The notes: a model not told the origin generated them from the sequence alone. DNA of 64,000 nt from Branchiostoma floridae (GCF_000003815.2 NC_049985.1:15177507-15241506), one strand, 5' to 3'. Shown: positions 22,591-34,120, numbered from the stretch's first letter. Translations and numbers: made by a program.

Positions 22591-23810
22591 TCAATCATAG
22601 CAATGGCAGATCTGGGGATGAATGAAAAAAATCAATTTGGAGTCAGTGGTTCGGTCGTGATACATGGGTTACATTGGAAGAACGAGGGATAACAGGTACG
22701 AAAATATTTCTCCCTAGATATGACTGAATTTGAATAAATTTTATTACTCAACAGTGGCATAGGGTACAATTTATGCCAACCAATAGCAACTACTGGCTAC
22801 ATAGACGATGGTAAGCGAGGCTAATTAAACAGAATAAGAAAATATTATCTATAACAGCACAGTCCTCGTTCTCGAATTTAGAATGAAGTATAAATAAATT
22901 GACCCACGAAGGCGGATATATGGTGAGAACATTATAGCAGTATACGGAAAATATCATTCTATGTACCAGTAAGGGAGATATGTGTATTGGCTCTAATATA
23001 CTAAAACAATATCCTCTCTCTCTTTACTGTATGATACTTTGAGTTGGCCATTAGTGACTGACTATCACTCTTACCCCAGTGTCCTCGCACCGTCCGTTTA
23101 TCCCCCAGCCGTATCTTTCCCTGCAGTGAGTGTTACACTGCGCAGTGTTCCAGGAAACACCGTCAGACAAGGTATTGCAGGTGCTATAGTAACAGCAAGG
23201 CACAGTGAAAAGAAGATATCGTTAACAGTGTCGCAATGAACAAACTCTGCAGGGCCGCACCGGTGTCCCCAAGTGCAGTGAGATACCACCTTCAGGTTCA
23301 TGTTTCCCTTCCGGAGCTGCGCGGCCAGCTAACTTCTCTGGTAGCACGTCTCCCCTAGCAAATTATTCTCCCTATGATAGCCAACTTAGTCAGCCTGGTA
23401 GAGATTACGTAAAAGAAGGGGGAAGTATCGTTGTTTTTTTCAGAATGACGACATGCGAGGCTTTTTGAGGAGGTAATATAAGTGCAAGTTTTAACTTGTA
23501 CTTACAAGTCTAAGATGCAGCTGCGTGGCGCCGGTGCCTGCTCATCCACGGGATTGATCTCCGAAAAGGCCTATTAAAAAAACTTTGATAAACCCATGTT
23601 TTCTTTGGTGCTTGGAACTCTTGTGAAAGAGACTTTTCATTGACCATATTGCAGCACTCCAAGAAGTCGGGACCACGTTAACATTGCATATATCAGCTAG
23701 TATATATGGAAAGCGATTATATTAGTTAATCAACAATTAAGATATATGAAGGAACTTGCATGACTGGTGACCAGAACGCTCAGCACCATCGTAACGACGA
23801 GCAGCTTCAT
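22591..23810 (-). CDS. CS-alpha-beta defensin-like secreted peptide A (4 exons)
   Basis: Exons: 23760-23810, 23506-23570, 23075-23183, 22591-22611; the coding length gives 81 residues. Exon 1 encodes a signal peptide (MKLLVVTMVLSVLVTSH) and ends at a GC donor (CAT|gcaagt). Exon 2 encodes an acidic propiece (AFSEINPVDEQAPAPRS...) with donor gtaagt. Exon 3 (acceptor ctatag) encodes TCNTLSDGVSWNTAQC, CNTHC and YGWGINGRCEDTG, with donor gtaaga. Exon 4 (acceptor ccccag) gives ICHCYD and stop. All junctions keep frame (phases 0, 2, 0). The six core cysteines follow C-x13-C-x3-C-x11-C-x5-C-x-C, the invertebrate (cis-)defensin spacing, with the gamma-core GxC. An extra Cys lies in the propiece. The predicted mature peptide is slightly acidic, unusual for an antimicrobial defensin. 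A channel-active or signalling role cannot be excluded. Confidence 0.85.
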
Positions 23811-23960
23811 GGTTAGAACCCCTCTGAAGTCTATACTGTGATTGTCAGTCAAGTCAAGTCGTCTGTAGTGGTTAGGGAAGATAGAGGCATGGCTTTATTC
23901 CATTTGCCTGGGAAAGGTTCCATATGGTCAGGAATAAACATTAAATGATAACACATTGCA
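23811..23960 (-). promoter_or_regulatory. Proximal promoter of gene A (conserved among copies)
   Basis: Upstream of the ATG, on the minus strand, all four copies share a block reading cctttcccaggcaaatgg. A TATA-like hexamer follows about 15 bases later (here aataaa, plus 23894-23899; cataaa in B; TATAAA in C and D) and then a ctatcttccctaaccactac block. The best TATA boxes belong to C and D. Transcription-factor identity is not claimed. Confidence 0.5.
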
Positions 23961-24049
23961 TATTTACTGAGGCTACTTTTAAATCACTTGTTTAACAAAG
24001 CAGTGGTCTTAAAGTTACCTACCAACCGTCACGTACTTCTAAGTATCTA

Positions 24050-25095
24050 TGGTTATTACCTCCATGAAAAGTCATGGAGGTTATATTTTCACTAGCGTTT
24101 GTCTGTCTATCTGTCTGTGTACAAGATAACTCAAGAACGGCTTGGTGGATTGGTTTCATACTTGGTATGTTGGTAGTGTGTGATGAAAGCTAGAGATAAT
24201 TAGATTTTGGGCCCCCTAGAGGCTTCCCTAAGGCTTGTTATTGCAGCACAACCTCCGGTTTTGCTATCTCGTGCTCTGAGCAAGATATGGTCAAGAATTT
24301 TAAATATTACATAGCATTTGTGCTCAGGAATAAGTGACATACGTTTGGGCCTCCTAGCGACTAGTTTGGGGATAGCAGGGGCATTTTTGTCTTAAACTTC
24401 TGAAGTGCATAACTCAACAAGGGAGCAACGAATTTTCATGATTTTTGGTAGGTACCTTAGAAAATGTTGTACAAAATGAAATACTATGAAAAATAGGATT
24501 ACATTTGCATAATATAATGAGAATAATCTATCACAGCAGTTTTTTTCAATACATCTCTTGTCCCATGCAGACATGATATGGTCCTGACATTTTATTGGTA
24601 GATAGCTTTCAGCGTTATGACAAAGTGGGGCAACTTTAAACCCCCTAACATCTATTTTTTTAATTGCAGGGGCATTTTTGTCAAGACAAAGAGAAGAACT
24701 GCCGAAAGGAATGACGGATTGACATGCGGGTAGCTTTGGCAAAGATGTTCATAATGATATACATGTTATGCCAATGAGGACTTGACTTGCACAATCAATG
24801 TGGAAATTGCATTATTCCATTGATTTTAATAACTGGACTTCAATAAATGTAACACATGTAAAATATGACAGATGGAACATAAGTAGATACCAAATATGCT
24901 AACGAGGAACTGATTTGCATAATATATATTAAACTTGCAAAACCGTTTACTGATTAATGATGGAAGTATGTGTATGTTAATCGATGATGAACATACTAGG
25001 CATAAATCATGAAAATGTGCAATTCATTTGCATAAAATTTACAAAAGCTCTAAATATTTCATGGAGGTATGAGGTCAACGAACTCTTGTTAGAAA
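24050..25095. mobile_element. Interspersed repeat inserted between units A and B
   Basis: It starts with a small hairpin (cctccatgaaaagtcatggagg), then gtttgtctgtctatctgtct and a caagataactcaagaacggc block. It ends in catggaggtatgaggtcaac gaactcttgtt. The end matches positions 11800-11838. Related sequence in inverse orientation lies inside the last introns of copies C (29460-29840) and D (32390-32780). It resembles a widespread invertebrate repeat, but I do not assign a class. No transposase frame is seen. Confidence 0.55.
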
Positions 25096-25624
25096 AGGAT
25101 TTTTTTCATTAGATGAAAATAATTATTTTTTATAACTACAGGTCATTAGGTGACACCTTCTAAACAGATAATACCTATCGCTGTAATTCAGATCGAGAGT
25201 AGCATATCTAGAATATCTTGATATGTAACGTTATCTGCGAGGTAACCTAACGTTATATCCGTTGTGTTGATAAACCGGATAAATTGGGATATCAAGTCGC
25301 TGAACGCTGTTTTTGAGTTGTAATATTTATAAACTATTGCAGTTTGAAAACACCGTCCTTCAACTTGACCCCAATATACTAGTACCTTGTTTTCAAAAAG
25401 AACAGAACTCAGAAGGACGATACAGGTCACCCTGCTATTAAAGGTGAACTAGCGTCATAGATGAAAACCTGTGAGTCAACACTACAAAAAAGTAACACAT
25501 CGAGACAGGTAGTTTTAATGATACATGAATATTTATTTATGTCTGATATCATGATTCTTTCTTGGCGAATTTTTTTTTCGGTGAGATGCGATACAGTTGA
25601 CATGGCGGTACTTGTAGTCTTAGC

Positions 25625-27133
25625 TCAATTATAGCAATGGCAGAGCTGGAAATGAATGAAAAAAAAATCAATTTGGAGTCAGTGGTTCTATTGTGATACA
25701 TGGGTTACACTGGTACTTTGTGCCAAAAAGCCAGAAGAACGAGGGATAACAGGTACGAAAATATTTCTCCCTAGATATGACTGAATTTGAATATATTTTA
25801 TTACTCAACAGTGGCATAGGGTACAATGTATGGCAACCAATAGGAACTACTATCTATAAAGACAATGGTACCTCGAGGCTACTTAAACAGAATAAGAAAA
25901 TATTATCGATAACAGCACAGTCATGTATGAATGATCTGTTCTCACATTTGGAATAAAGTATGTAATACCAGGGTACAGGGGGCCACAATTAACAGTTTTG
26001 GTCTAAAAATGACCAAAAAACGTGATAAAATCATTTTAGAGACAGATATGGGAAAAAAAACAGGGTATTGGCCCACTCTACCCTTGTGCTAAATTTCAGG
26101 TCCTTCGATCTGAGAACGACGAAGATGATTCGATTTGAAGATTTGACAGGAGAAAGAAAGAAGAAGAAAGAACGGAGAAGAAACATCACGAATACAATAT
26201 ACATTTTACCATACCTATGGTATGGCTGAAATATAATAAACTGACCCACGAAGGTGTATATATGGTGAGAACAAGATAGCAGTGTACGCAAAATATCATT
26301 CTTTGTGCCAGTAAGCTTAGGGAATATGTGTTTTGGTTCTCTTATTCTCTCTCTTTACTGTATGAGTTAGCCATTAGCGACTGATTTCTATTACTCTTAC
26401 CGCAACGCCGTCACACTGTCCGAATGCCCCGAAGCCGTATCTTTCCCTGCAGTGAGTGTTACACTGCGCAGTGTTCCAGGAAACCCCGTCAGACAAGGTA
26501 TTGCAGTAACTATAGAAACGGCATGGCACAGTGAAAAGAAGATATCGTTAACAGTGTCGCAATGAACGAACTCCGCAGTGCCGCACCGGTGCCCCCAAGC
26601 GCAGTGAGATACCACCTTTAGGTTCATGTTTCCCTTCCGGAGCTGCGCGGCCGGCTAACTCCTCTGGTAGCACGTCTCCCCTAGCAAATTATTCTCCCTA
26701 TGATAGCCAGCGTAGTCAGTCTGGTAGAGACTACGTAAAAGGAGGTGGAAGTCTCGTTGTTTTTCAGTATGACGAGATGCGAGGCTTTTTCAGGAGTCAA
26801 TTTAACCATTATATATGATCTTGGAAGTGTAAGTTTTAACTTGTACTTACAAGTTTAACATGCACCTTTGCGGCGCCGACGCCTGCTCATCCACGGGATT
26901 GATCTCCGAAAAGGCCTAGTAAAAAAAGTAAAACTTTTATTAAGTAAACCATTGTTTTCTTTGGTGCTTGAAACTCGCCTGAAAAAGACTTTGCATTGAT
27001 GACAACAAAAGTTGATGTCGACACCAAGTTAACATTGCATACATATATGGAAAGCGATTAGAAGATATATTTACAAACTTGCCTGAGCGGTGACCAGAAC
27101 GGTCAGCATAATCGTAACGACGAGCAGCTTCAT
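25625..27133 (-). CDS. CS-alpha-beta defensin-like secreted peptide B (4 exons)
   Basis: Exons: 27083-27133, 26851-26915, 26401-26509, 25625-25645; 81 residues. The signal peptide is MKLLVVTIMLTVLVTAQ, followed by a GC donor (CAG|gcaagt). The propiece begins AFSEINPVDEQAS and carries one Cys. The core reads FYCNTLSDGVSWNTAQC, NTHC and RERYGFGAFGQCDGVA; the tail is LCHCYN. The intron phases and exon lengths (51, 65, 109 and 21 nt) equal those of A. A and B differ mostly by amino-acid-changing substitutions in the loop before and after the fourth Cys. The last intron of B contains an inserted repeat (about 25980-26250). A distinct repeat follows upstream of exon 1 at 27375-27800. Confidence 0.85.
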
Positions 27134-27369
27134 GGTTGGAGTGTACCGTGATCGTCAGTACTGCAGTCGAGTCAAGTCAAGTCGTCTGTAGTGGTTAGGG
27201 GAGATAGAGGCGTGGCTTTATGCCATTTGCCTGGGAAAGGTTGCATATGGTCCGGAATGAACATCATATGATACCACATTGCACATTTACTGAGTCTACT
27301 TTTAAATCACTTGTTTACCGAAGCGGTGGTCTTAAAGTTACCTACCAACCGTCATGTACTACTAATTAT

Positions 27370-28880
27370 CTATATTTATTATATTTCAGCCATACCACAG
27401 GTATGGTGAAATATATTGTATTCGTAAAGTTTGGACTAGGTTGCTTATACAAAAGGCCATGTTTTTTTTCAGTGCGAGTATTTCTTGACTGGTTTATCTT
27501 GCAATTTTATATGGGGTGTGCTTGAAGAGTCCATTATGGCACGGAGGGGGCATTTGTTGAAAATTCACTTTTGGACTTTGGGGATTATTTCAAAGTTCTA
27601 TTTTAGTGGAAGTATTTTTGGACTGCTCAACTTAACATAGGGGTATAACAGAGAAAGTCCATTCTTGCACAGAGGGGGGATTTTTTAGATTCAGTTTTGG
27701 ACGGTGATGATTCAAAATTCAATTTTTAGCGGAGGTGCTTTTGGATTGGTCTTTTATCTTATCTATTTTATCTTACTACATGGGGTGCACTGAAGGAGTC
27801 CATTCTTGCAGGGAGATCTTGTAAGATTCTTTTTTGCTCATAAGTGTGATTTTTAACAGTAGCTTGTAGTCGTTTAAGGTAGAGGTGTTCCTTTTTCGCA
27901 CATGGGTGATAACTGTCTATTTTGCATGGGGAGAGAGATGGCTGCAATATGCTGTGTTTGCTCTTAAGCAAATGTTGGCCTTTGTAATCAGTTAATGATT
28001 CTTTTTGTAATTAGGCCATGTTGATTTGATTATCTGGATGACATCCTCCGGGAACTACAAAACTGAAGCGAGCGAGCGAATAAAAAAAAAGTTTGGCCAA
28101 AAAAAAAAGTTGCCTTCAGTATGAAATCAAAGTGGCCAGGAAGGTTGAACATAGGACTAAACACACATAGTATGGTATACCAACAGTTAGTTGTAGGGAC
28201 CAGTACATTATACGGGTGCAAAACATTTTTTTCTTCTTGGACCAATCCGAAAAAAACAGACCTGAAAAAAACAAGAGAGTAACAGCTCTCGCCAATTACA
28301 AAATGGACACACTATGTCGGCAGCCATTTGGGGTCTAACCGTGGGGCCAAGAAGACAACAAGAGCGAAGTCAAGTAGAGTTTATAGTCAATTGCACCAAG
28401 TTTCTACAGTCAAAGGTACAGAGACAGTTAGCCTTTATTACATGGAGATGGGATTTTAAAATGCAGTGGGAGTCCAATAATCCACCAAACAGATTCCTTT
28501 GTAGCAAAATTGACCAATTACCATTGTTTTGAGTATTGCCAGTTCTCAATTTTCCACACTCAGACAATTAGGTCCAGGTTCATGTCCGTACCTGGAAATG
28601 ATCCTCTGGACCTGAATTTTCTGTACTGGTACCTCCCCCAACCAACAATAGATTTTTTTTCTTTCTGTCCTTTCACATCTTATTCTTTGACTTTAGATTC
28701 ATTTTGGCATTCTATGGGATTAGTTATCTGTTTTCTGATACTTTTTTTTTTAATCTACGGAATATTTGTGCTCATTTTACAGCTGCTTTGCACAATTTAT
28801 TGTGTGGTCGAAAACTTTTTTTTTTTGGAAATGGCCGAAAATTGGTACGAGCGCGTATGTCATCCATATAATCAAATCAA
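27370..28880. other. Spacer between units B and C; repeat, no gene
   Basis: A ttatatttcagccataccac aggtatgg block (27376-27405) is the inverse of sequence in B's last intron (26213-26240), marking two copies of one repeat family in opposite orientation. The rest is AT-rich, with purine runs near 28080-28110 and no supported coding frame. Confidence 0.45.
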
Positions 28881-29409
28881 CGTGGCCTTAGATGAAAACA
28901 ATTATTTTCTAAAAACTACAGATCATTAGGTGACATACCTTCTAAACAAATAATACCAATGGCTGTAGTTCAGATCGAGATTAAAGCATAGCATATCTCG
29001 AATATATATATTAAATATATATAAAACGTTAGTTCATCTTTATCTGCGGGGTAACCTATATCCGTTGTGTTGATTAACAGGGTGTATAGGGCTAGGGATA
29101 TCAAATCGCTGGACGGTGTTTGCACATTGCAATATTTTTAAACCATTGCAGTTTGAAAACACCGTCCTTCAACTTGATATCCCAATATACCTTGTTTTCA
29201 AAAAGAACGGATATAGGCTACCCTGTGGTTAAAGGTGAACTAGCGTTATAGATGAAAACCTGTGAGTCAACCCCACAATGAGTAACACATCGAGGCAGGT
29301 AGTTTTAATGATACATAAACATTTATTTATGTTTGATATAAGAATTCTTTGTGAATTGGTTTTCGGTTAGATGTGATACAGTTGTCATGGCGGTACTTGT
29401 AGTCTCAGC

Positions 29410-31127
29410 TCAATTATAGCAATGGCAGATCTGGGGATGAATAAGAAAGAAAAGCAATGAAACTAGAGTTCGGCAGCCTCAAACCTCCATAAGATTTTAA
29501 GACCTTCTGTAAATCTTATGCAAATTACTTGCATGATTTATGCTTGGTGATGTTCATCATTAACTAACGTACACGTGTCACAAGAATAAGATTCCCATCA
29601 GCATTAATCATTAAGCGGTTTTGAAATGTTTGCATATATTATGCAAATTAGTTCCAAATTTGCATATTTGGTATCTGCTTATGTTCCACTTATCATAATT
29701 AACGTGTTATATTTGTCCAGTTATAGAAAACAATGGAATAATACAATTTCCTCATTAATTATGTAAATTAAGTCCTCATTTGCATAATATGTATATTACT
29801 ATGAACATCTTTGAATAGTCATGGAAGTAAAAATCAAAAGCACAATTGAAAACGATGGTTCGATTGTGATACATTGGTTACACTGGTACTAATTGTGCCC
29901 CCAAAAACAGAAGAACGAGGGATAACAGGTACACATTCAAATAGTTCTCCTTAAATATGAATTAATTTGAATAAAGTTTATTGCTCAACAATCGTATAGG
30001 GTACAATGTATGGCAACCAATAGCAACTAGTAGGTATATAGACAATGGTACTACGAGGCTACTTACAGAATAACAAACTATTATTGATACGTTACAGTCA
30101 TGTATGAATGGTACGTTCTCGCATTTTGAATAAAGTATAAATAGATTGATCTATATAGGCGGATATATGAGTAAAACACTGTGATAGCAGTATATGGAAA
30201 ATATCGTTCTGTGCACCAGTAAGGGAGATATGTGTATTGGTTCTAATATTCTAAAACAATGCATATGCTTCTCTCTCTTTACTGTATGAGTTAGCCATTA
30301 GCGACTGGTTTCTACTACTCTTATAAGCTTACCCCACGGCCGTCACACATTCCCCATGCCCCGAAGCCGTAGGCTTCCCTGCAGTGAGTGCTACATTGCG
30401 AAGTGTTCCAGGAAAACCCGTCAGACAAGTGATTGCAGTAGCTATAGAAACGACAAGGCACAGAAAAAAAACAGATATCGTTAATAGAGCCGCAGTGAAC
30501 GACCCCCCCCCCCCCCCGGCAGTGCCGCACCGGTGCACCCAAGTGCAGTGAGATACCACCTTTAGGTTCATGTTTCCCTTCCGGAGCTGCGCCGCCGGCT
30601 AACTCCTCTGGTAGCACGACTCCAATAGCAAATTATTCTCCTTATACTAGCCAGCGTTGTCAGTCTTGTACAGACTGTATTTACAAGAAAGTGGATCCGG
30701 AAGTGTAGTTGTTTATCAGAATAACTCAGCTTTTTGAGGAGGCAATATAACCGTTATAAATGATCTTGGATGTGCAAGTAGACAAAAAAACTTTTAACTT
30801 GTACTTACAAGGTGCGTGGCGCAGACGACGACGCCTGCTCGCTCTCGGGTTTGATCTCCGTAAGAGCCTAATAGAAATAGAGTAAAAACCTAATTATCCC
30901 ATGTTTTTTGTGTGTGCTCTGAATGGTAAAGGAGACTTTGCATTGACCATATTGCAGCACTCCACAGTTGATGCCAACAAAAAAGAAGTCGGGATCAAGT
31001 TAACATTGCATACATCCAGTAGTATATAGAAATCGGTAAGAAGTTATCAACCAAGAAGATACATGAAGGAACTTGCCTGAGCGGTGACCAGAACGGTCAG
31101 CAATATCGTAACGACGAGCAGCTTCAT
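29410..31127 (-). CDS. CS-alpha-beta defensin-like secreted peptide C (4 exons)
   Basis: Exons: 31077-31127, 30809-30867, 30333-30441, 29410-29430; 79 residues. The signal peptide is MKLLVVTILLTVLVTAQ with a GC donor. The propiece is ALTEIKPESEQASSSAPRT, 59 nt like D and lacking the Cys of A/B. The core reads FYCNHLSDGFSWNTSQC, STHC and REAYGFGAWGMCDGRG; the tail is ICHCYN. A 15-base poly-C run (30503-30517) lies in intron 2, which also shows that this region is not coding. A TATAAA box is at 31212-31217 on the minus strand, about 85 bases from the ATG. The last intron shares an inserted repeat with D. Three histidines and a net charge near zero make it unlike a typical cationic defensin. Confidence 0.85.
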
Positions 31128-31617
31128 GGTTAGAACCACTCTGAAGTGTATACTGTGATTGTCAGTCAAGTCAAGTCCGTCTGTAGTGGTTAGGGAAGAT
31201 AGATGCGTGACTTTATACCATTTGCCTGGGAAAGGTTGCATATGGTCCGGAATGAACATCACATGATACCACATTGCATATTTACTGAGGCTACTCTTAA
31301 ATCACTTGTTTACCAAAGCAGTGGTCTTAAAGTTACCTACCAACCGTCACGTAGTACTATTTATCTGTAGTTATTAGAAAATGATTTTTTTCAATTAGAT
31401 GAAAACAATTTTTTTCTACTAACTAGAGATCATTAGGTGACATATCTTCTGAACAAATAATACCTATGGCTGTAATTCAGAACGAGAGTAGCAAAGGTGA
31501 CAACTCGAATATATGAATATGTAACGTTAGTTCACCTTTATCCGCGGGACAGTCTATATCCGTTGTGTTCATAGCATGAACAGGGTATAGGGATATCAAA
31601 TCACTGTACGGTGTTTT

Positions 31618-32080
31618 TAAATTGTCATCATCTTCATCATTAGTCATCCTCTGAGGTGCAACAAGTAAAGTTTGACTTCCATTGCAGTACAGTCTGTCTT
31701 TCATCGCTGTGAGAAGTTCCGGGCCATACAGACTAGTTTCTGACTCCATAAGTTTCTTCAAAGTTAGCCTTGGGCGACCAACACGTTTCTTAGAGAAAAC
31801 AAGTGTCCAGAAGAAGAGTTTTCCGGCTGGCTCTCTACTACGAGCCACATGACCGGCAAGGAGTAGTCGGCGTTGTTTAACAACAGATGTGACATTTGGT
31901 AATGACCCATATAGCTGACTTTTTTAGTATTGTGTTTCCACCATGGTGTATCATGCACTACCCTTAATATTCTTGTATAAGTACCATCTAGTTTTTTGGA
32001 GCGTGGCGTGTTCATTACCCATGAATCTGAACCATACAATAGAATAGCTTTAATACATGCTCTTTTGTAAAATTGTAATA
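31618..32080 (-). mobile_element. 5'-truncated RTE/CR1-like LINE inserted in the unit-D MITE, AAATTGT duplication
   Basis: Two overlapping minus-strand frames carry typical C-terminal non-LTR retrotransposon text: ILLYGSDSWVMNTPRSKKLD, ILRVVHDTPWW, VSYMGHYQMSHLLLNNADYS, and then, after a frameshift, KKRVGRPRLTLKKLM. The 3' end has gatgatgaagatgatgac, the short-tandem tail seen in RTE elements. AAATTGT occurs on both sides of the insert. The interrupted host sequence is the hairpin MITE present intact in the other units, so the insertion boundaries are well supported. Confidence 0.8.
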
Positions 32081-32346
32081 TTTTTAAACTATTGCAGTTT
32101 GAAAGCACCGTCCTTCAACTTGATATCCCAATATACTAGTACCTTGTTTTCAAAAAGAACGAATATAGGTTACCCTGTGAACTAGCGTTACAGATGAAAA
32201 CCTGTGACACTACAATGAGTAACACATCGAAGCAGTAGGTTTTAATGATACATAAACATTTATTTATGTTTGATATCATGATTCTTTGCGAACTGGTTTT
32301 CGGTGAGATGTGATACAGTGGTCATGGCGGTACTTGTAGTCTCAGC

Positions 32347-34026
32347 TCAATTATAGCAATGGCAGGTCTGGGGATGAATGAAAAAAAAATCAATAAACCT
32401 AGAGTTCGGCGACCTCATACCTCCATAAAATGTTGAGAGCTTTAATAAATCTCATGCAAATTACTTACATGATTTATGCGTGGTGATGTTCATCATTAAC
32501 TAACGTACACGTGTCACGAGTATAAGATTCCCATCATTAAGCAGTTTTGGAAATTTTGCATCTATTATGCAAATAAGTTCCTCATTTGCATATTTGGTTT
32601 CTGCTTATTACCTATCATAATTAACATGTGTTATATTTGTTGTTGAAGTCCAGTTATAGAAAACAATGGAATCATACAATTTCCTCATTAGTTATGTAAA
32701 TTAAGTCCTTATTTGCATAATATGTATATTTTTATGAACATCTTTGAATATCCATGGAGATAAAAATCAATAACACAATTGGAAACAGTGGTTCGATCGT
32801 GATACATGGGTTATACTGCCAAAAAAGAACAAAGGGATAACAGGTACGAAAATAGTTCTCCCTAAATATGAATAAATTTGAATAAATTTTATCACTCAAC
32901 AATCGCATAGGTACAAAGTAAGGCAACCAATAGCAACTACTAGCTATATAGACAATGGTACCATAGGCTACTTAAACAGAATACGAAAATATTATCGATA
33001 ATAGCACAGTCATGTATGAACGTTGACTTACTTAGGCGGATATATGAGTAAAACACTGTGATAGCAGTATATGGAAAATATCGTTCTGTGCACCAGTAAG
33101 GGAGATATGTGTATTGGTTCTAATATTCTAAAACAATGCTTCTCTCTCTATACTGTATGAGTTAGCCATTAGCGACTGGTTTCTACTACCCTTACCCCAC
33201 GGCCGTCACACATTCCCCATGCCCCAAAGCCGTACGCTGCATGGCAGTGATTGCTACACTGCTGAGTGTTCCAGGAAACCCCGTCAGACAAGTGATTGCA
33301 GTAGCTATAGAAACGACAAGGCACAGAAAAAGAAGAAATCGTTACTAGTGCCGCAGTGAACGAACCCCGCAGTGCCGCACCGGTCCACCCAAGCGCAGTG
33401 AGATACCACCTTTAGGTTCATGTTTCCCTTCCGGAGCTGCGCGGCCGGCTAACATGATAAATAGAGCAAAAAAGAGAACCTATGTCATAATAGGCATTGA
33501 TTATTTGACGAAGGTATGTGTTTTGTGGAACTCTAGTTCTCCCTATAATAGCCAGCGTAGTCAGTTTGGTAGAGACTGTATTTACAAGAAAGAGGACGTC
33601 TCGTTGTTTATCAGAATAACGCAGCTTTTTGAGGAGGCAATATAACCGTTATAAATGATCATGGATGTGCAAGTAGACAACAAAAAAACGTTTTAACTTG
33701 TACTTACAAGACGCGTGGCGCCGCCGCCGGTGCCTGCTCGTTCTCGGGTTTGATGTCCGAAAGGGCCTATTAGAAATAGAGTAAAAACTTAATTAACCCA
33801 AGATTTTTTTGTTCTCGAAACGGTGAATGAGACTTTGCATTGACCATATTGCAGCACTCCACAGTTGGTGCCAACAAAAAAGAAGTCGGGACCTAGTAAC
33901 ATTGCGTACATCTACTAGTATATTTAGAAAACGGTTAGAAGTTATTAACCAATCAAGATACATGAAGGAACTTGCCTGAGCGGTGACCAGAAAGGTCAGC
34001 AAAATCGTAACGACGAGCAGCTTCAT
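32347..34026 (-). CDS. CS-alpha-beta defensin-like secreted peptide D (4 exons)
   Basis: Exons: 33976-34026, 33708-33766, 33196-33304, 32347-32367; 79 residues. The signal peptide is MKLLVVTILLTFLVTAQ with a GC donor (CAG|gcaagt). The propiece is ALSDIKPENEQAPAAAPRV. The core reads FYCNHLSDGVSWNTQQC, SNHC and HAAYGFGAWGMCDGRG; the tail is TCHCYN. A TATAAA box is at 34115-34120 (minus strand). It differs from C mainly by replacement changes (F/V, SQ/QQ, T/N, REA/HAA, I/T), while silent changes are few. Intron 2 carries a unique stretch of about 85 bp (33454-33534) in place of about 32 bp found in A-C. All splice sites used here remain intact. Confidence 0.85.
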
Positions 34027-34114
34027 GGTTAGAACCACTCTGAAGTGTATACTGTGATTGTCAATCAAGTCAGCTCAAGTCGTCTGTAGTGGTTAGGGGA
34101 GATAGATGCGTGAC

Positions 34115-34120
34115 TTTATA
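34115..34120 (-). promoter_or_regulatory. TATA box of defensin-like gene D
   Basis: TATAAA on the minus strand, 89 bases upstream of the ATG, directly after the conserved cctttcccaggcaaatgg block. The equivalent box for gene C is at 31212-31217. Confidence 0.55.

Noticed and set aside
23075-23183. Macin or big-defensin identity for the Cys-rich exon
   Set aside because: The C-x5-C that suggested a macin lies partly upstream of the acceptor. Once the tail exon CHC is joined the spacing is that of CS-alpha-beta defensins, and the hydrophobic N-terminal domain of big defensins is absent.
23098-33420. Open frames of 67-98 codons with many Cys (for example 30321-30617, 26397-26627, 23098-23301) overlapping the defensin core exon
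   Set aside because: They run across intron 2 and read the core exon in part out of frame. The stretch between the conserved block and the ctatag acceptor varies by single bases among copies (15, 16, 17), so no frame is kept. The four-exon model keeps frame in all copies.
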